Below are positions 13,572 to 24,049 of a stretch of DNA of 62,000 nt, piece by piece. Where the stretch lies: NCBI RefSeq assembly GCF_001949145.1, contig NW_019091432.1:1219961-1281960 (forward strand), given 5' to 3'. Every line of letters begins with the position of its first letter. Position 1 is the first letter of the stretch. This DNA is from Acanthaster planci (lineage: Eukaryota > Echinodermata > Asteroidea > Valvatida > Acanthasteridae). Made by a program: the position numbers and the translations under genes. The notes below the pieces were generated by a model. It did no database searches. It was not told the DNA's origin and saw nothing but the letters and a program-made list of their open reading frames with translations.

Positions 13572-13758
13572 ATTTCTTTCCAATATCTTGCAAAAAATTA
13601 ATTGAATGAAAACCATTCTAAAAATCTGTACATGTTGCTGCATGAGTTCCTCAAAAAAAAAATTATTCATACCCCTTCCAAAAGAAAAATCAACCCAAAA
13701 AGGGGCAAACCAGAATTTTGGGAATCATACGTCCCTCAATATGCCCTCTGTCACACCT
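13570..13758. repeat. Repeat R1, copy 2
   Basis: Direct repeat of 12877-13065. Unlike copy 1, it continues into a foldback: the segment with ATTCATACCCCTTCC near 13665-13680 is inverted at about 13775-13815. Confidence 0.9.
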
Positions 13759-13818
13759 CCTTTTTTTTGGCAGATTTTTCTTTGGAAGGGGTATGAATTA
13801 TTGTTTTTTGAGGAGTAG
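13649..13818. repeat. Foldback arms around the R1 3' part
   Basis: CTCAAAAAAA..ATTATTCATACCCCTTCC..AAAAATC at 13651-13693 is inverted at 13775-13818 with few differences, giving arms of roughly 40 bp around about 80 bp. This is the structure of a small inverted-repeat transposon. R1 copy 1 has lost the right arm, because R2 begins there. Confidence 0.75.
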
Positions 13819-14230
13819 AACCAAATGCATGCTGAAGAAATAGCTGCACTGTACTGTACCGTACTGTACTGTATTGAACACAGAATGCAGCACCAAGACA
13901 ACAGCACGCGCACACAGCCAGCCATGCTGCGCTTTCACCCGTCTGGTTCTTGAAGCAAAAGGTCTTTTCACTAATACAACTGTAAATTCATAATTTTTAT
14001 GGTGATTACAAAGATGAACAAAGAGATTGACTGACATTTTTAAGTACCTAGTCAGTTTCCGTATAGGCCTATAATTTGTTTCATGATTTACCGGTATGTT
14101 CAACAAGCCACATCCTCTCCGAGTGATCCCTGTTCACCACTTCCCAGGTTATATTGTGTTACTGGGGCGCGATCCCTGGCTACATGGTGTTTCAGGTTTC
14201 AGATACTGACAAATGGAAAGAGCCGCCAAC

Positions 14231-14370
14231 ATAGTGCTGGACAACTCAGTTGGTGGAGTACCGGCACAGTATTCGGGAGGCCGCAGGTTCAAATCCCGCT
14301 GCAGTCATTTTCTTTGTTCATCTCTACAATCATTTGTAACCACCTAGTCAGTTTCCCAATATAATTTGTT
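14231..14370 (+). mobile_element. tRNA-derived SINE
   Basis: The head has a tRNA-like A box (ACTCAGTTGGTGGAGT, 14243-14258) and a B box (GGTTCAAATCCCG, from 14286) at normal spacing, but the T stem does not pair fully, so it is not a functional tRNA. The body continues TCATTTTCTTTGTTCATC. It lies in gene B intron 1. The A/B box spacing and tail are typical of tRNA-derived SINEs; the exact family is not determined. Confidence 0.7.
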
Positions 14371-14557
14371 TAAATTTTCATAATGAAGTGGTTATGTTAA
14401 TAATAGTATGTCATGAAACAAATTATAGCATGTTAAAAGGTAAGTTGGTACCCTCAAGTAGATTAAAGTTTCAAAATCTAAATATATTTACTGTACACAT
14501 TTGTCCATTCACAGAAACCAGAAACTTTACAGGTGTTTTACTCACATCCTCAACAGC

Positions 14558-17500
14558 ATGGCAGTTCCGCCTGGCGTGCCGCCTATAGACCATCTACACA
14601 ATAATCAGGACCGCCAGATCATCAATCAGTTGTTTTTTAAGGTAAGTCCCGTTCACGATCAATTGCCTAAAGACTAAGGGAGGACCTACAAATTGCATAG
14701 ACAAATTTCCTTCGTCCCTAACCATGCCGAACCCAACAAGGTTATGTACATGTAGGATTTCAATGGTCCCTATGGGGTTAGGGTTAGAGTCAACTTTACT
14801 TGTGGAAATGTGCAGATGTTCATTCTGCACACCTATGCATTCAGACTTGCAGCCGGGAAAACTTTGAGAGTCGGCAATTTTTGGACTAACGGTAGAGGGT
14901 TGAACTTAAAAGAATGAGCAGCGGGAGCACGTACATGTACATGTACATACAGACCAACTGAGTATTGTACATACCCCTTGGCTGGTATATGCCCTTTGTC
15001 TAATGCATGGGTTAAATGAAAAGGGTGGAAAAAGAGTTCTGAGAAGTTTTGAAAGTTTTTTTCTCTCAAAACTTCAAAACTGTCAAATAATGCAGCAAAA
15101 TTTGCATCAGCCAGTAAGGCAGCTGGTGATTTGAAATGCTAGCTACATGTAGTGCTGGCCAGTATAGCTAAATGTACATGTACAGTATGTAGCTATACAT
15201 GTATGTACATGTACATGTACCACGCTGTATGCATTAATTTAATAGGGGTGTATTGTACTGTTCCTGAAAAGGTACAAATTACTGTAACGGGCTGAGCAGG
15301 CCGGGGTATGGGAAAATGAATACAAATTAACAACCACCAAGTAAAACACGTAAAAGCAAGACAGACTTTGGGGGCGCCTCCCAAATTTAGTATTGAAATC
15401 ACACAATGCAAATAATTTACAAAGATAACCAAAAGGCAAATTAACAAATGTAGATAAATTAAAATATCGGGTAACACAAGTAATATGACCAGTGCAGGTG
15501 CAGGGCTGGAGGAGAGAGCATGGCTAAAGGCCAAGAAACCCAAACGTAAAAGTGGCTACAAACATAAAGAAACCAAAAGAATGACCAGCGCCCCAATGCG
15601 TGCAGCAGTCTTATATACCTACAGAGTGCACCCAACCCAAAAGGTATTGAAAGAATTTGAAAAGTGTGCTCGGTATGCCCGCTGGTGGAGCTCAGGTAAC
15701 TGTTACATTACGCTTCTTTGGGGGGGGGGCTTTTTTTTTCCCACAGAATCATGAGCAACAACCTTTCATAGCTCTAAAATCAACGCAACATACATCAACC
15801 ATCCGAGCTAAAAAGGTGAGTGTTTGACCAGTACAAATTGACGATTAAGGATTTTTTTCCGGAATAAACGTTGGTGGTACACATGTTAAGAAGAAGGCCA
15901 TTATGATTATAAAACAAACAAGCAAGTAGGGCAGATACATTTACGTGCACCTACATGTATACTTGTACAGTAGTGAAAATGTAAATTTTTCCGAACTGTG
16001 ACCATGTGCAGCTTTCATCACTGCCCAAGCTACACATATAAGAAAATATTCATGTATCTAGGCTTTCTCCACACTTGAATGTTAAATTCTATGTACGCGT
16101 ACAGTACATAGAACAAAAGAGTGGGGAAGAAAATGATAAATCATCCCAATCACCAACTCGGTGTTTCTGCCTTGTTTTTGGGAAGTGACTAGATACTAAC
16201 TCGTGAAACCTGGTCTGCTATTTTTCTCAAGACTCTTAGAGGGTTCATGCTTGGACTCTGTTTCTGCAGCAATTGAAAAAGGAAATCCCAAACACAATGA
16301 TAAAAATGGTAAATTGAATAGCACACATGGGTCGGATTCGAACCAGGGACTATGGATCTGCAGTTCAAATCACTACCAACTAAGCTACCGAAGCGACTTA
16401 CTGGATTCCCGTTTTTGAAATGTCTTAAAAGGTATACTGCATTGTACCTTCTTCATGAATCATTGGTCCCCCAGCTACTGAAAAAAAGTAGCACACCAGG
16501 TTTCACGGGCTAGTGTTAAGTCCTTTCCTAGTTTTTGGGTCAACAGTCACAGAATACATCTTCTTTTATGCAGAATACTTGGGATGATGATGTTCGTCGA
16601 TTTCTTACATATCTTTGTGACTACCATTATGAAGAGGAATGGTGGGAAATCATGAAGAAGCCACTTCCTCTACTAAAGAAGGTAAAGAGTGATGACAAGC
16701 TTGCCTGTGACACTTAACGGGAGTGCTGTTCCAGAAAGTCACAATCGTTTTCTTAGACAACAATTTCTTTCTACTATCTCCCAGTATTTTCAACAAATCA
16801 CTGCAGATGTTTTAACAGGAAAAATATAATCAAAACGACTACAATAATTTGACTCTTCTCCTAGATGTAGAGTAATTTTCCAGTTTTTTGTTTTATAATG
16901 TACCCAAACATACATGTGAATGACTAAGGTTCACACTTTTCAGTGTTTAGCTAGCAAGGGGTTTGGAATTAGAAGGGTTTGGAATTAAAAGTCTGAACTG
17001 AAGTTCGCGTGGATAACTTACCATGAGGTAACAATATCAGTTAATTGAAACAGTACATTTTCCCAGTCAAAGTATGTTTTCCATGGAATTTTTTGTTCAT
17101 TTTCCACAGAATGGAAATATAAAACATCAAACTCCTTGGAAGAAAAGTCAGGAGGATACTGAACACCAACAAATTTACATCAAAAATGAGGTAATGCTAC
17201 AAAGTTCATAAATCCAAAACAAAATTTGTTTCTGGCCTCTTTGCACATTTTGCAGGGCCAATTTCTGTTAACTTTTTCAGGGGCAGATGCAGGATTTCCA
17301 AGAAGGGGGAAGTGAACTACAAATTCTAGGGTTGCAGCAGTATGATTAGGGAGGTTGTTTTTTTCAAAGCTTTCGTCGTATTTATGGAGCTGGTTCCCTC
17401 CCTTTATTCCCTCCCCTTTCTCTTCTTTTTATTTCTTCATTTATTTTTTGAGTGAATACAAGGCATCCCTATGCTCCCCTCCCCCCCTTTTGAAAGTGTA

Positions 17501-18762
17501 CAAAAGCAGCTTTTCTTTGTGAATGTGGACAGACATTTGCAATATACCTCACCATGTATTTAGACCCGGTTACTCTTAATTTGCATTTCTCACAGAAGAA
17601 AGCTAGTAAACAGCCTTTTATGTACATCAGGGGCAAACTATACATGTATGGAGAAGATATCGCAATGAAGTCATATATGAGAATGGAACAGGTAAGCTCT
17701 TACAGCAACCCATCCTAACCATGCCGCATGTTCAATAGTGCAACGGTAAGAATAATTTCATGGCATGACAGATGTTTGCGGAATTATATTAAGTAAATCA
17801 TTGGACTGCTCACTCTGTGGAAAGTGAAACCTGCTGGGAGCAGCCATGTTCATGCAAACACTTGAAGTTTTGTGTCTCTCAAGTTTGTGTACATGTAGCT
17901 GTGTATCTAAGACAAAGCCAATGTAAGCTGGAGCATAAATGCACAATATACAGGGCATTAACACAATCGCATGCTTGCTGCATTATTTCATGCTTTACAG
18001 TGATACACAACATACATGTACATGTACCTTAAATTAATGTGCATGATGATATATTCATTTATAAAGCGCAAATTTCATATACATGTAGATATGATCAAAT
18101 GTGCTGTACAATGAAGGCATTAAGCGTGGAACAATGTACATATACGGGTACCCGTACATATACGGGTACCGGTACATATACGGGTACCGGTACATATACG
18201 GGTACCCGTACATCCTATTTGTGCATGTTTGCATCTTGCATTTAGACCATGATTCAGCATTTGTTTTATAAATAGGATTTCATTATTTTCTAAAACAACA
18301 CACACGAATTCAAAATGTCTGCACTCGGGGCCTCAAAGTTACCGCTGTATTCATTTAATACAGCTCTAAGATCTACATGTACATGCAGCCCCAAGGATAT
18401 TTTGTAGAACCAATAGATGATCGCCTAGAACCAAAATGAATAAACGGAATAATTGATGTATGTAGAGTTTTCAGTTCACAATAAAAAAAAGACAATTTTA
18501 TTACATTTCAATCATATTTTCCATTTCTTCTTCTGCACTTGCAAAATACAAGGAAAGTTTGCAGCCTTTGGAAAACATTCAGTCGCCGTTTTCCAAGTGA
18601 AGTCATTGTGTAGCCCCTCTTTACCATTTCATTTCTGTTTGCTTAAAGAATCAAAAGCTTAGAAGCATGGCAGGTGGACCTCCACAACCAGACTATGAGC
18701 CACTGGAACCATACATGTATGATGAGCCACCAGAACCTGACCCCATTCATGCACACATGTAG
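14558..18762 (+). CDS. Gene B: uncharacterised 183-aa protein, tandem paralog of gene A
   Basis: I do not recognise the family. Six coding exons, all introns phase 0: 14558-14641, 15747-15815, 16574-16681, 17110-17190, 17596-17691 and 18649-18762 with TAG. The start ATG lies one base after the acceptor at 14555-14556. Order in the protein: a proline-rich start then DRQIINQLFF (about 18-27); a short IALK segment; the core block (52-87) with WDDD, RFL, EEEWWE, MKKPLPLL; a variable basic/acidic segment (88-114); a segment with YGEDI and RMEQ (115-146); and an acidic proline-rich tail (YEPLEP, DEPPEP). The core is about two-thirds identical to gene A, while segment 88-114 is nearly unalignable. 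No signal peptide or membrane span is visible. Introns hold R2, a SINE and a TIR element. Identical exon order and phase show duplication of a whole gene, not retrocopying. Confidence 0.75.
14824..15383. repeat. Repeat R2, copy 2
   Basis: Second copy of 13085-13571, same orientation, in gene B intron 2. It carries an extra segment of about 62 bp at 14886-14948, rich in ACATGT. Beyond 15383 the sequence leaves the shared region and continues with a coding-like frame (15485-15754) that I cannot assign. Confidence 0.9.
16195..16514. mobile_element. Terminal-inverted-repeat element with internal tRNA-like promoter
   Basis: The left end ACTAACTCGTGAAACC matches the inverted right end ACTAGCCCGTGAAACC with two mismatches, and similarity extends through TGGT and TGCTA to about 32 bp. 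Inside, the - strand at 16326-16400 carries an A box (TAGCTTAGTTGGTAG) and a perfect B box (GGTTCGAATCC). It has no coding capacity. It is either a DNA-type MITE into which a SINE head was captured or inserted, or an element using both features. It lies in gene B intron 3, about 60 bp before exon 16574-16681. Confidence 0.75.
16326..16400 (-). other. tRNA-like sequence (degenerate)
   Basis: Read on the - strand it has tRNA-type A and B boxes at normal spacing, but the T stem and acceptor stem do not pair. It is therefore a tRNA relic or SINE head, not a tRNA gene. Confidence 0.6.
18136..18215. repeat. 18-bp palindromic minisatellite
   Basis: Four tandem units of about 18 bp, each of the form GTACATATACGGGTACCS, in gene B intron 6. 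Each unit holds GGTACC or GGGTACCC, so the array is largely self-complementary and could form a cruciform or hairpin. Confidence 0.85.
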
Positions 18763-19949
18763 ACTGAACTCTACTGTCTGTGAGTCCTCTTTTAACGTTT
18801 TATAAATTACCAGATTTGATGTTCCTCCCCCCCCCCAAAAAAAAATTCTAGCTAGTTGGAGTAATTGTGTTCCTGTATGCATTAAGGTAACTGTTATCAT
18901 GATCAAACTGAAACCTCAGTGTCATGCCTATATGCCATGTATGTCAGCTACATAAGGAATGGAATTTCAACTGATCTCATTCACAAGTCGGCCATATTGA
19001 GCTGAAAGCAAGGTTGACTTTTTCTTTTTCAGGAAAATGAAAATTAAAGCATTGAAAAAAGTTCATGGCAGATGAACTTCGTTTACGGTAATTTACAATA
19101 TGTTATTCATTACATCTGAATGTTTTAAGCAACATCATTAAAAAAATGAATGTAAGGCAAAATAGTCTGGCACCACCCCATTTGAGAGATAACGTGTACA
19201 TTGAATTCAGGAAAAATGATCCAAAATGGCTTCCTTGTTTATTGTTGAATATCAAACTGCCTCACAAACGGGGCTTCGGGCCGATTCCCAAATCTGTGTA
19301 TTTGGGCAGAGCCCTATCACCCATACTTGCTTCTCTCTGCCACAGGACAAGTGTTACATCCAGCATGTAGTTGGACGGTACCATCCATTGAGTTGGCCGC
19401 ATTCTGTCATCTTTAAAGACACTTGTCAAGCGCCTGAAATTTATGGTTTTATTCAATCCATTGGCCATACATGTACATGTCAAGAGTTATTCTTGACTAA
19501 TACCAATGCCAGTGAATGTGTCAAAACAAAATCACGACGCATTCAAAGTTTGGTTATCAGATATCAAAATGTAAATTAAAATTATACCTGTTGTCCAAGT
19601 GACACTGATATCTTTCAAATGATGTCCAGTTCGTCCACACTGAGTCCTAAAAGTGCAGAAAACCCTGCAAAAAAGTCAAACAATTTCACTAATCCAACAG
19701 CTCCTCTCAAAAATATTCAGCAGAGTATTGCATTCGAGGTCTACCCGAATTTCAATCTGGCTTCCTTTGACTTCCGCATGATAGAGTAGGACAGAGTTTC
19801 AAAGTCTTACTTTAAAAACTGAATCATAAACACACATTTACTTTCTGTATCAGTTGCAGATCCAAATGAAAACAAACAGCGAAGACTGCTAGAGAAATCA
19901 AGGTCGCCAAGTCTGTTAGATCTCCAGCCAACCACATCTTCATCACTTT
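18763..19949. other. Gene B downstream region
   Basis: Presumed 3' flank of gene B followed by intergenic DNA. It contains a poly-C/poly-A run (18828-18845) and open frames of up to 117 codons (19226-19579) without motifs. No gene supported. Confidence 0.45.
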
Positions 19950-20073
19950 AGGGGGCATGAAAGTGAAATGTTTCCCAATCAGTGTGTGAATTGAGCTGCT
20001 TCTTACACAGATTCAACTCTTTTGACCACAGGTTTTGAACGATCATGTAATGAAATATTCCTTTCATGCCCCT
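19950..20073. mobile_element. Small MITE-like inverted-repeat element
   Basis: AGGGGGCATGAAAG at the left is mirrored by AGGGGCATGAAAG read inward from the right end. About 124 bp, non-coding. The target duplication is unclear, so the superfamily is not assigned. Confidence 0.6.
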
Positions 20074-20128
20074 ACTCTGTACACAATCAGATTATCATCC
20101 GTAGCTTAAAGCGCTCCCCTTGTGCACT

Positions 20129-20185
20129 GCTAAGCCAGTAATTCCTGCCAAGCCAGTGATTCCTGCTAAGCCAGTGATTCTTAAG
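20129..20185. repeat. 18-bp tandem repeat, three copies
   Basis: Three consecutive units close to CTGCTAAGCCAGTGATTC. Confidence 0.85.
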
Positions 20186-20752
20186 TATGGTACACAGAGC
20201 TAGTTCACAATTACCAAGAATAACAATGTAAAACCTGAAGAAACTAAGAATGATACATTACAAATAAGCAGCACCCCCACCCATGCCCAAACTTATGACT
20301 ATGATTTGAAATAGGCAAACCGTCTCCTTTGTTTTAGCCACGCCGACCTTGAACGACGAAAAAAGCTTCTGAAAAATACCAAGTGCAGATTAAGTCCAAC
20401 CCATGACACTAACTTCGAATTTGACTAACCCAGTTTAACTGGTGTCCTTCATAACCAATGTCCAATACTCAATCTAGGCATCCCTTCCCTAATCCTACTA
20501 AACCTATTTCAATTATGCCCGACTAAGGGCGTTCCAAAGTCCCTGGGTCAGTGTCACCCACGGTCATGACCTCACTGAATTCTCACGAAATAGACCATAC
20601 ATGCCCTATTCCTTTTAATGTTATAAATACGTTACGTTTCCCCTCACTGCCATCATCTCCAGCTGACAAAAGATCACCCCCTTCCCCTTTATAAATGTGC
20701 TGATTTTAATTTTTTTAACCCATTTCAATCGGAAGAGAAGTAGACTGGGAGC

Positions 20753-20878
20753 AGAGGTTGTGCACAACAGCCATTTTCCCCATTAGCACTTTCGATACGG
20801 AGTATATCCACAGGTGTTCTCACGTGTATCCATGTGGAACAAAAGCTCTTATAAAGATGGCTGCCATGCACAACCTGT
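20753..20878. mobile_element. Foldback element
   Basis: AGGTTGTGCACAACAGCCAT at the left is matched, inverted, by AGGTTGTGCATGGCAGCCAT from the right end. About 125 bp, non-coding, MITE-like. A target duplication was not identified. Confidence 0.55.
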
Positions 20879-21257
20879 GTAGAGTTCTACATTCTTTAAC
20901 CTGGCATAGCCACTAGCTACTCACTGTACTGAAATGGAAGATTGAGTGAGTTCTTGGAATAAAAATAAAGACTCCCAATTGGCCCAACTTAGCCGATCTC
21001 TCTCTCTTTCTTTGCCTATCTGTTCCTTTGTCGGTACAACATACCTTGCTCAATCAGATCTACACGTCCGTGTACTTTGCCAATCAGCAATGTCAGTGTT
21101 ACTGGTACACTTGCATGCCAAAGGTCAATCGTGTTTCTCTTGCGTTCAATAGGCCAACTGTGTTTCTCTTTCATTCTTCAAGTTTTTTCTCACTGACTAT
21201 GCCAAGTGAACTACTCACTCATGGACCATAGTGTGGAACTCCACTACCATACACTAT

Positions 21258-21581
21258 GGGCCTTTTCACACTGGACACATCTCGGGGTTGACGCAGGGTT
21301 GAAACTGCATAGCGACAATTCTCAGTTGACAATTTTCAGATTGGTTTCAACCCGGGTTGAAATCTGAACTCAACCTTCCTCCAGATCAGGGTTGAGCATT
21401 TCCAACCCAGGTTGAAATTTTTTTCGTGCTCATTTCTGGGTTGAACTCACCTTGACAAGCTTGGTTCGCACTAAACAAGTGTGAAACACCACCAGGTTGC
21501 CACCTCAGTGGGGTTGAAAAATCAAATTTTCGACTCGGGTTGAGTTCAACCCACACGTTGAAAGGCTGTAGTGTAAAAGGC
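21258..21581. mobile_element. TIR element built of GGGTTGA motifs
   Basis: The left end (GCCTTTTCACACTGG) and the inverted right end (GCCTTTTACACTACAG) form imperfect terminal repeats. The interior is dominated by repeats of GGTTGAA/TTCAACC in both orientations, including CAACCCGGGTTG. Non-coding, about 324 bp. It resembles non-autonomous hAT-like elements in size and ends, but I did not find a clear 8-bp target duplication. Confidence 0.6.
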
Positions 21582-22140
21582 TTCAAGTAACCTCTTTTGG
21601 AAGATATCTTGAGCTAGCTCATAAGACAATCAATCCCTATTGGCACACTGCAGCGTTAAGCAAGAGACATGACACATTTGAAGAAGGCCCTAGGCCTACA
21701 GTTTCAAGGTCCCATGAACACTACAAAGTATAACTCACTTGTGCATATACTACCACACCATTTGCCCAGAAACAGTCTCCAGTGACAAGGAATTTATGGG
21801 CACACCCATTTGTAATACATGTACAACATTTGCTGCTGGACAAATGAATTGGGAATTAACAGAAGCAGCTCTACTAAGTCAATAAGTAGAGCGGTAGTAT
21901 TCCTCTTTTTCAATGATGATCCTGTCCAAAATCGAAGAGGAGGAATACTGACGTTCCACCTAGTAGAGCTGAAACAAAAGGGGAATTCTGTAGAACAATT
22001 AAAGATTTTAGTAATTTCTTTGGAAATTGGGGGGTTTTGGGGGGGGGATAACCACCATTTGCAATTGCACACTTTGAACATTTAGGTGTATAGGGCCTAG
22101 GCCACTACAGTCAAAAATAAACATGACATATCTTTGACTC

Positions 22141-22168
22141 CAGACAGACAGACAGACAGACAGACAGA
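22141..22168. repeat. (CAGA)n microsatellite
   Basis: About seven tandem CAGA units. Confidence 0.95.
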
Positions 22169-22556
22169 GCAACAAGGGAAACATGGCCATGCAGTTCATG
22201 GTTATAGATACCGTGTACTAACATTGACAAACATGGTCTTCACATACAGTATAGTAGTATGCACTGAATCCTGCACAGTGCACGCATCACCACTACTGGC
22301 ACCACGCGTGTTTACACAATGTCTGAGGGTCCAGTCCTCCGCCGCTGGTCAGTCCTTCTGGCGCCCTCTGTGACCGCGTGCCTGGGGCATGCACTCCTGT
22401 AGTACTCCCTTAGAATTAACTGCGGGGTGCACGTCGACTCCTTAACTGAGTCTAAACAAAGATTTTGTTCGAGGTTCAATTTATTGTCCTCTACGATAGC
22501 TCAAAGTCTTTGTACTCACTGTTGCAAGCGGAGGTGGAATTATCGCGTCCACGTGT

Positions 22557-23078
22557 CAGTGCTTCCACAGTCAAAATGAAAATTTCCTTATCCCCAGAGC
22601 CAAATTTCCTTATTTTCCTCCCGATTTCCTTATTTTTTAGTTAACCACCAAAAAGCCTAATATACTAACAAAACTACTATGTTTGTCTACTAGATGATAG
22701 GCAGACGTCAGTACAATCATGGTAGATTCCAAAGTTATGCTCAAACCAAACTCACTGTCTTGAACAAAAAATCAGGCTGCGTTTAATGCGGGCTTCAAGT
22801 GTGTTGTGCGCACGCGCAGAAAGTTTTATTCTATTAGTCTTGTTTCCAGTCATCCTGAATCTGAAAGAATATTACTGTAGAGTTTGAAATGTAGATTTTG
22901 CTGCTAATTTTATGAATATATGTAAAATTTGCTCAAAATTTAATAATTTCCTCAGAATTACTTTAGATTTGGGGGCATTTCCTCAAAATCGCCTTAGATT
23001 TTTTCATTTCCTTAAAATTTCCTTCAAAAGCAAAAAATTCCTAAAAATAAGGAAATTTCCTTGAAAGTGGAAGCGCTG
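22557..23078. mobile_element. Non-autonomous hAT-type transposon with perfect 8-bp target duplication
   Basis: The ends CAGTGCTTCCAC and (inverted) CAGCGCTTCCAC are followed inward by AAATTTCCTTAT on both sides. The element is flanked by identical CCACGTGT at 22549-22556 and 23079-23086. An 8-bp duplication with CAGNG ends is the signature of hAT elements. The 522-bp interior is AT-rich, full of TTTCCTTA motifs, and has no transposase, so it depends on a helper elsewhere. Confidence 0.9.
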
Positions 23079-23086
23079 CCACGTGT

Positions 23087-24049
23087 GGTATCGAGAAATG
23101 GTTTGTACGATGGCCTTGAAAGCACCTTGTTCATGAATAAATAAGGATAAACAGAATGATTTAGTTTTCAGAGGAAAGAAAATAACCTTATTCTGTGATA
23201 AAGTTCCATTTACCTGTAATTTACTCTATTTTTTCCAGTGTTCTCCTTAAAGATGTCCTTCACCGAAAGACCGAGATGGGAACTTGACAGCAGTGCGTAA
23301 CAACCTTATATTTATTTATCTGGCATGGAATAACTTCAGTTTTTTTCACCAGAACTTTTTACCCCAATCTTAATTTGCAGCAGGAACTTTGACATTCATT
23401 TTATTGCATATGTTGCTGTTTGCCGAAGGAATAATAAATATTTGGGTATCGCAAAGTTCCTTTTCTTGGTGGACTCATTCTTTTATCGATGTCTGCAACA
23501 ATCGTTAAAAGTGTCTGCCAAGTTCTTAGTTATAATTCCACTGAGAGTGGTCTAGCGTAGCCATATCATTGGATCTGAACTATTTAATTCAAAATTAACG
23601 TTAAAAATTTTAAACATCCACTGAAAAATTCAAGTTGAGTAAGAACAGCACAAAAAAAACAGAGACAATAATGCCGACGCATTTACTCGCTCTCAGTTGC
23701 ACCGGATCGGAAGGTAAAAGTACGATTGATACAACTTTACAAGTCTACCGAAATGGAGATTGGGTGCGCGCTTTACGCACGCAAAAGTTTTTCAGCGCAG
23801 AAGCCCTCGTTTTGACTCCGAAAAAAGGGCCCTTTCGCAGTTAAAATGTTAGTTGGAGGAGGACATTTATTGAAAGTTGTCATTGTGGACACAAATTAGA
23901 TAAACATACGTACATTTGTCACAAACAATAAATATCATTAATGTTATCATAGCTACAAAACATTCAGAAGAAAATGACAACATTTAGGTTTTAGGATTAA
24001 GCAAATGCTTTTTCTATCCCATATAGACAGGCGACGAGGCCATAAGAAA
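23087..24049. other. Stretch without a supported gene
   Basis: An acceptor-like TTTTTTCCAG at about 23230-23239 precedes ATG TCC TTC at 23253, which opens only 15 codons. A frame ending at 23844 starts at TTG, not ATG. Neither has further support. Confidence 0.4.

Noticed and set aside
14231-14305. tRNA gene
   Set aside because: A and B boxes are present but the stems do not pair properly, and the sequence continues into a SINE body.
18039-18305. Frames encoding Thr-Gly-Thr-Tyr repeats on both strands
   Set aside because: They are translations of the 18-bp palindromic minisatellite inside gene B's intron.
19226-19579. 117-codon + strand frame after gene B as a further exon
   Set aside because: It has an acceptor-like site (cacag at about 19345) but no similarity to the segments after gene A and no stop-proximal conservation.
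23635-23844. 69-codon frame near the retrotransposon
   Set aside because: It opens at TTG; the first ATG is internal, and no motif or splice partner is visible.
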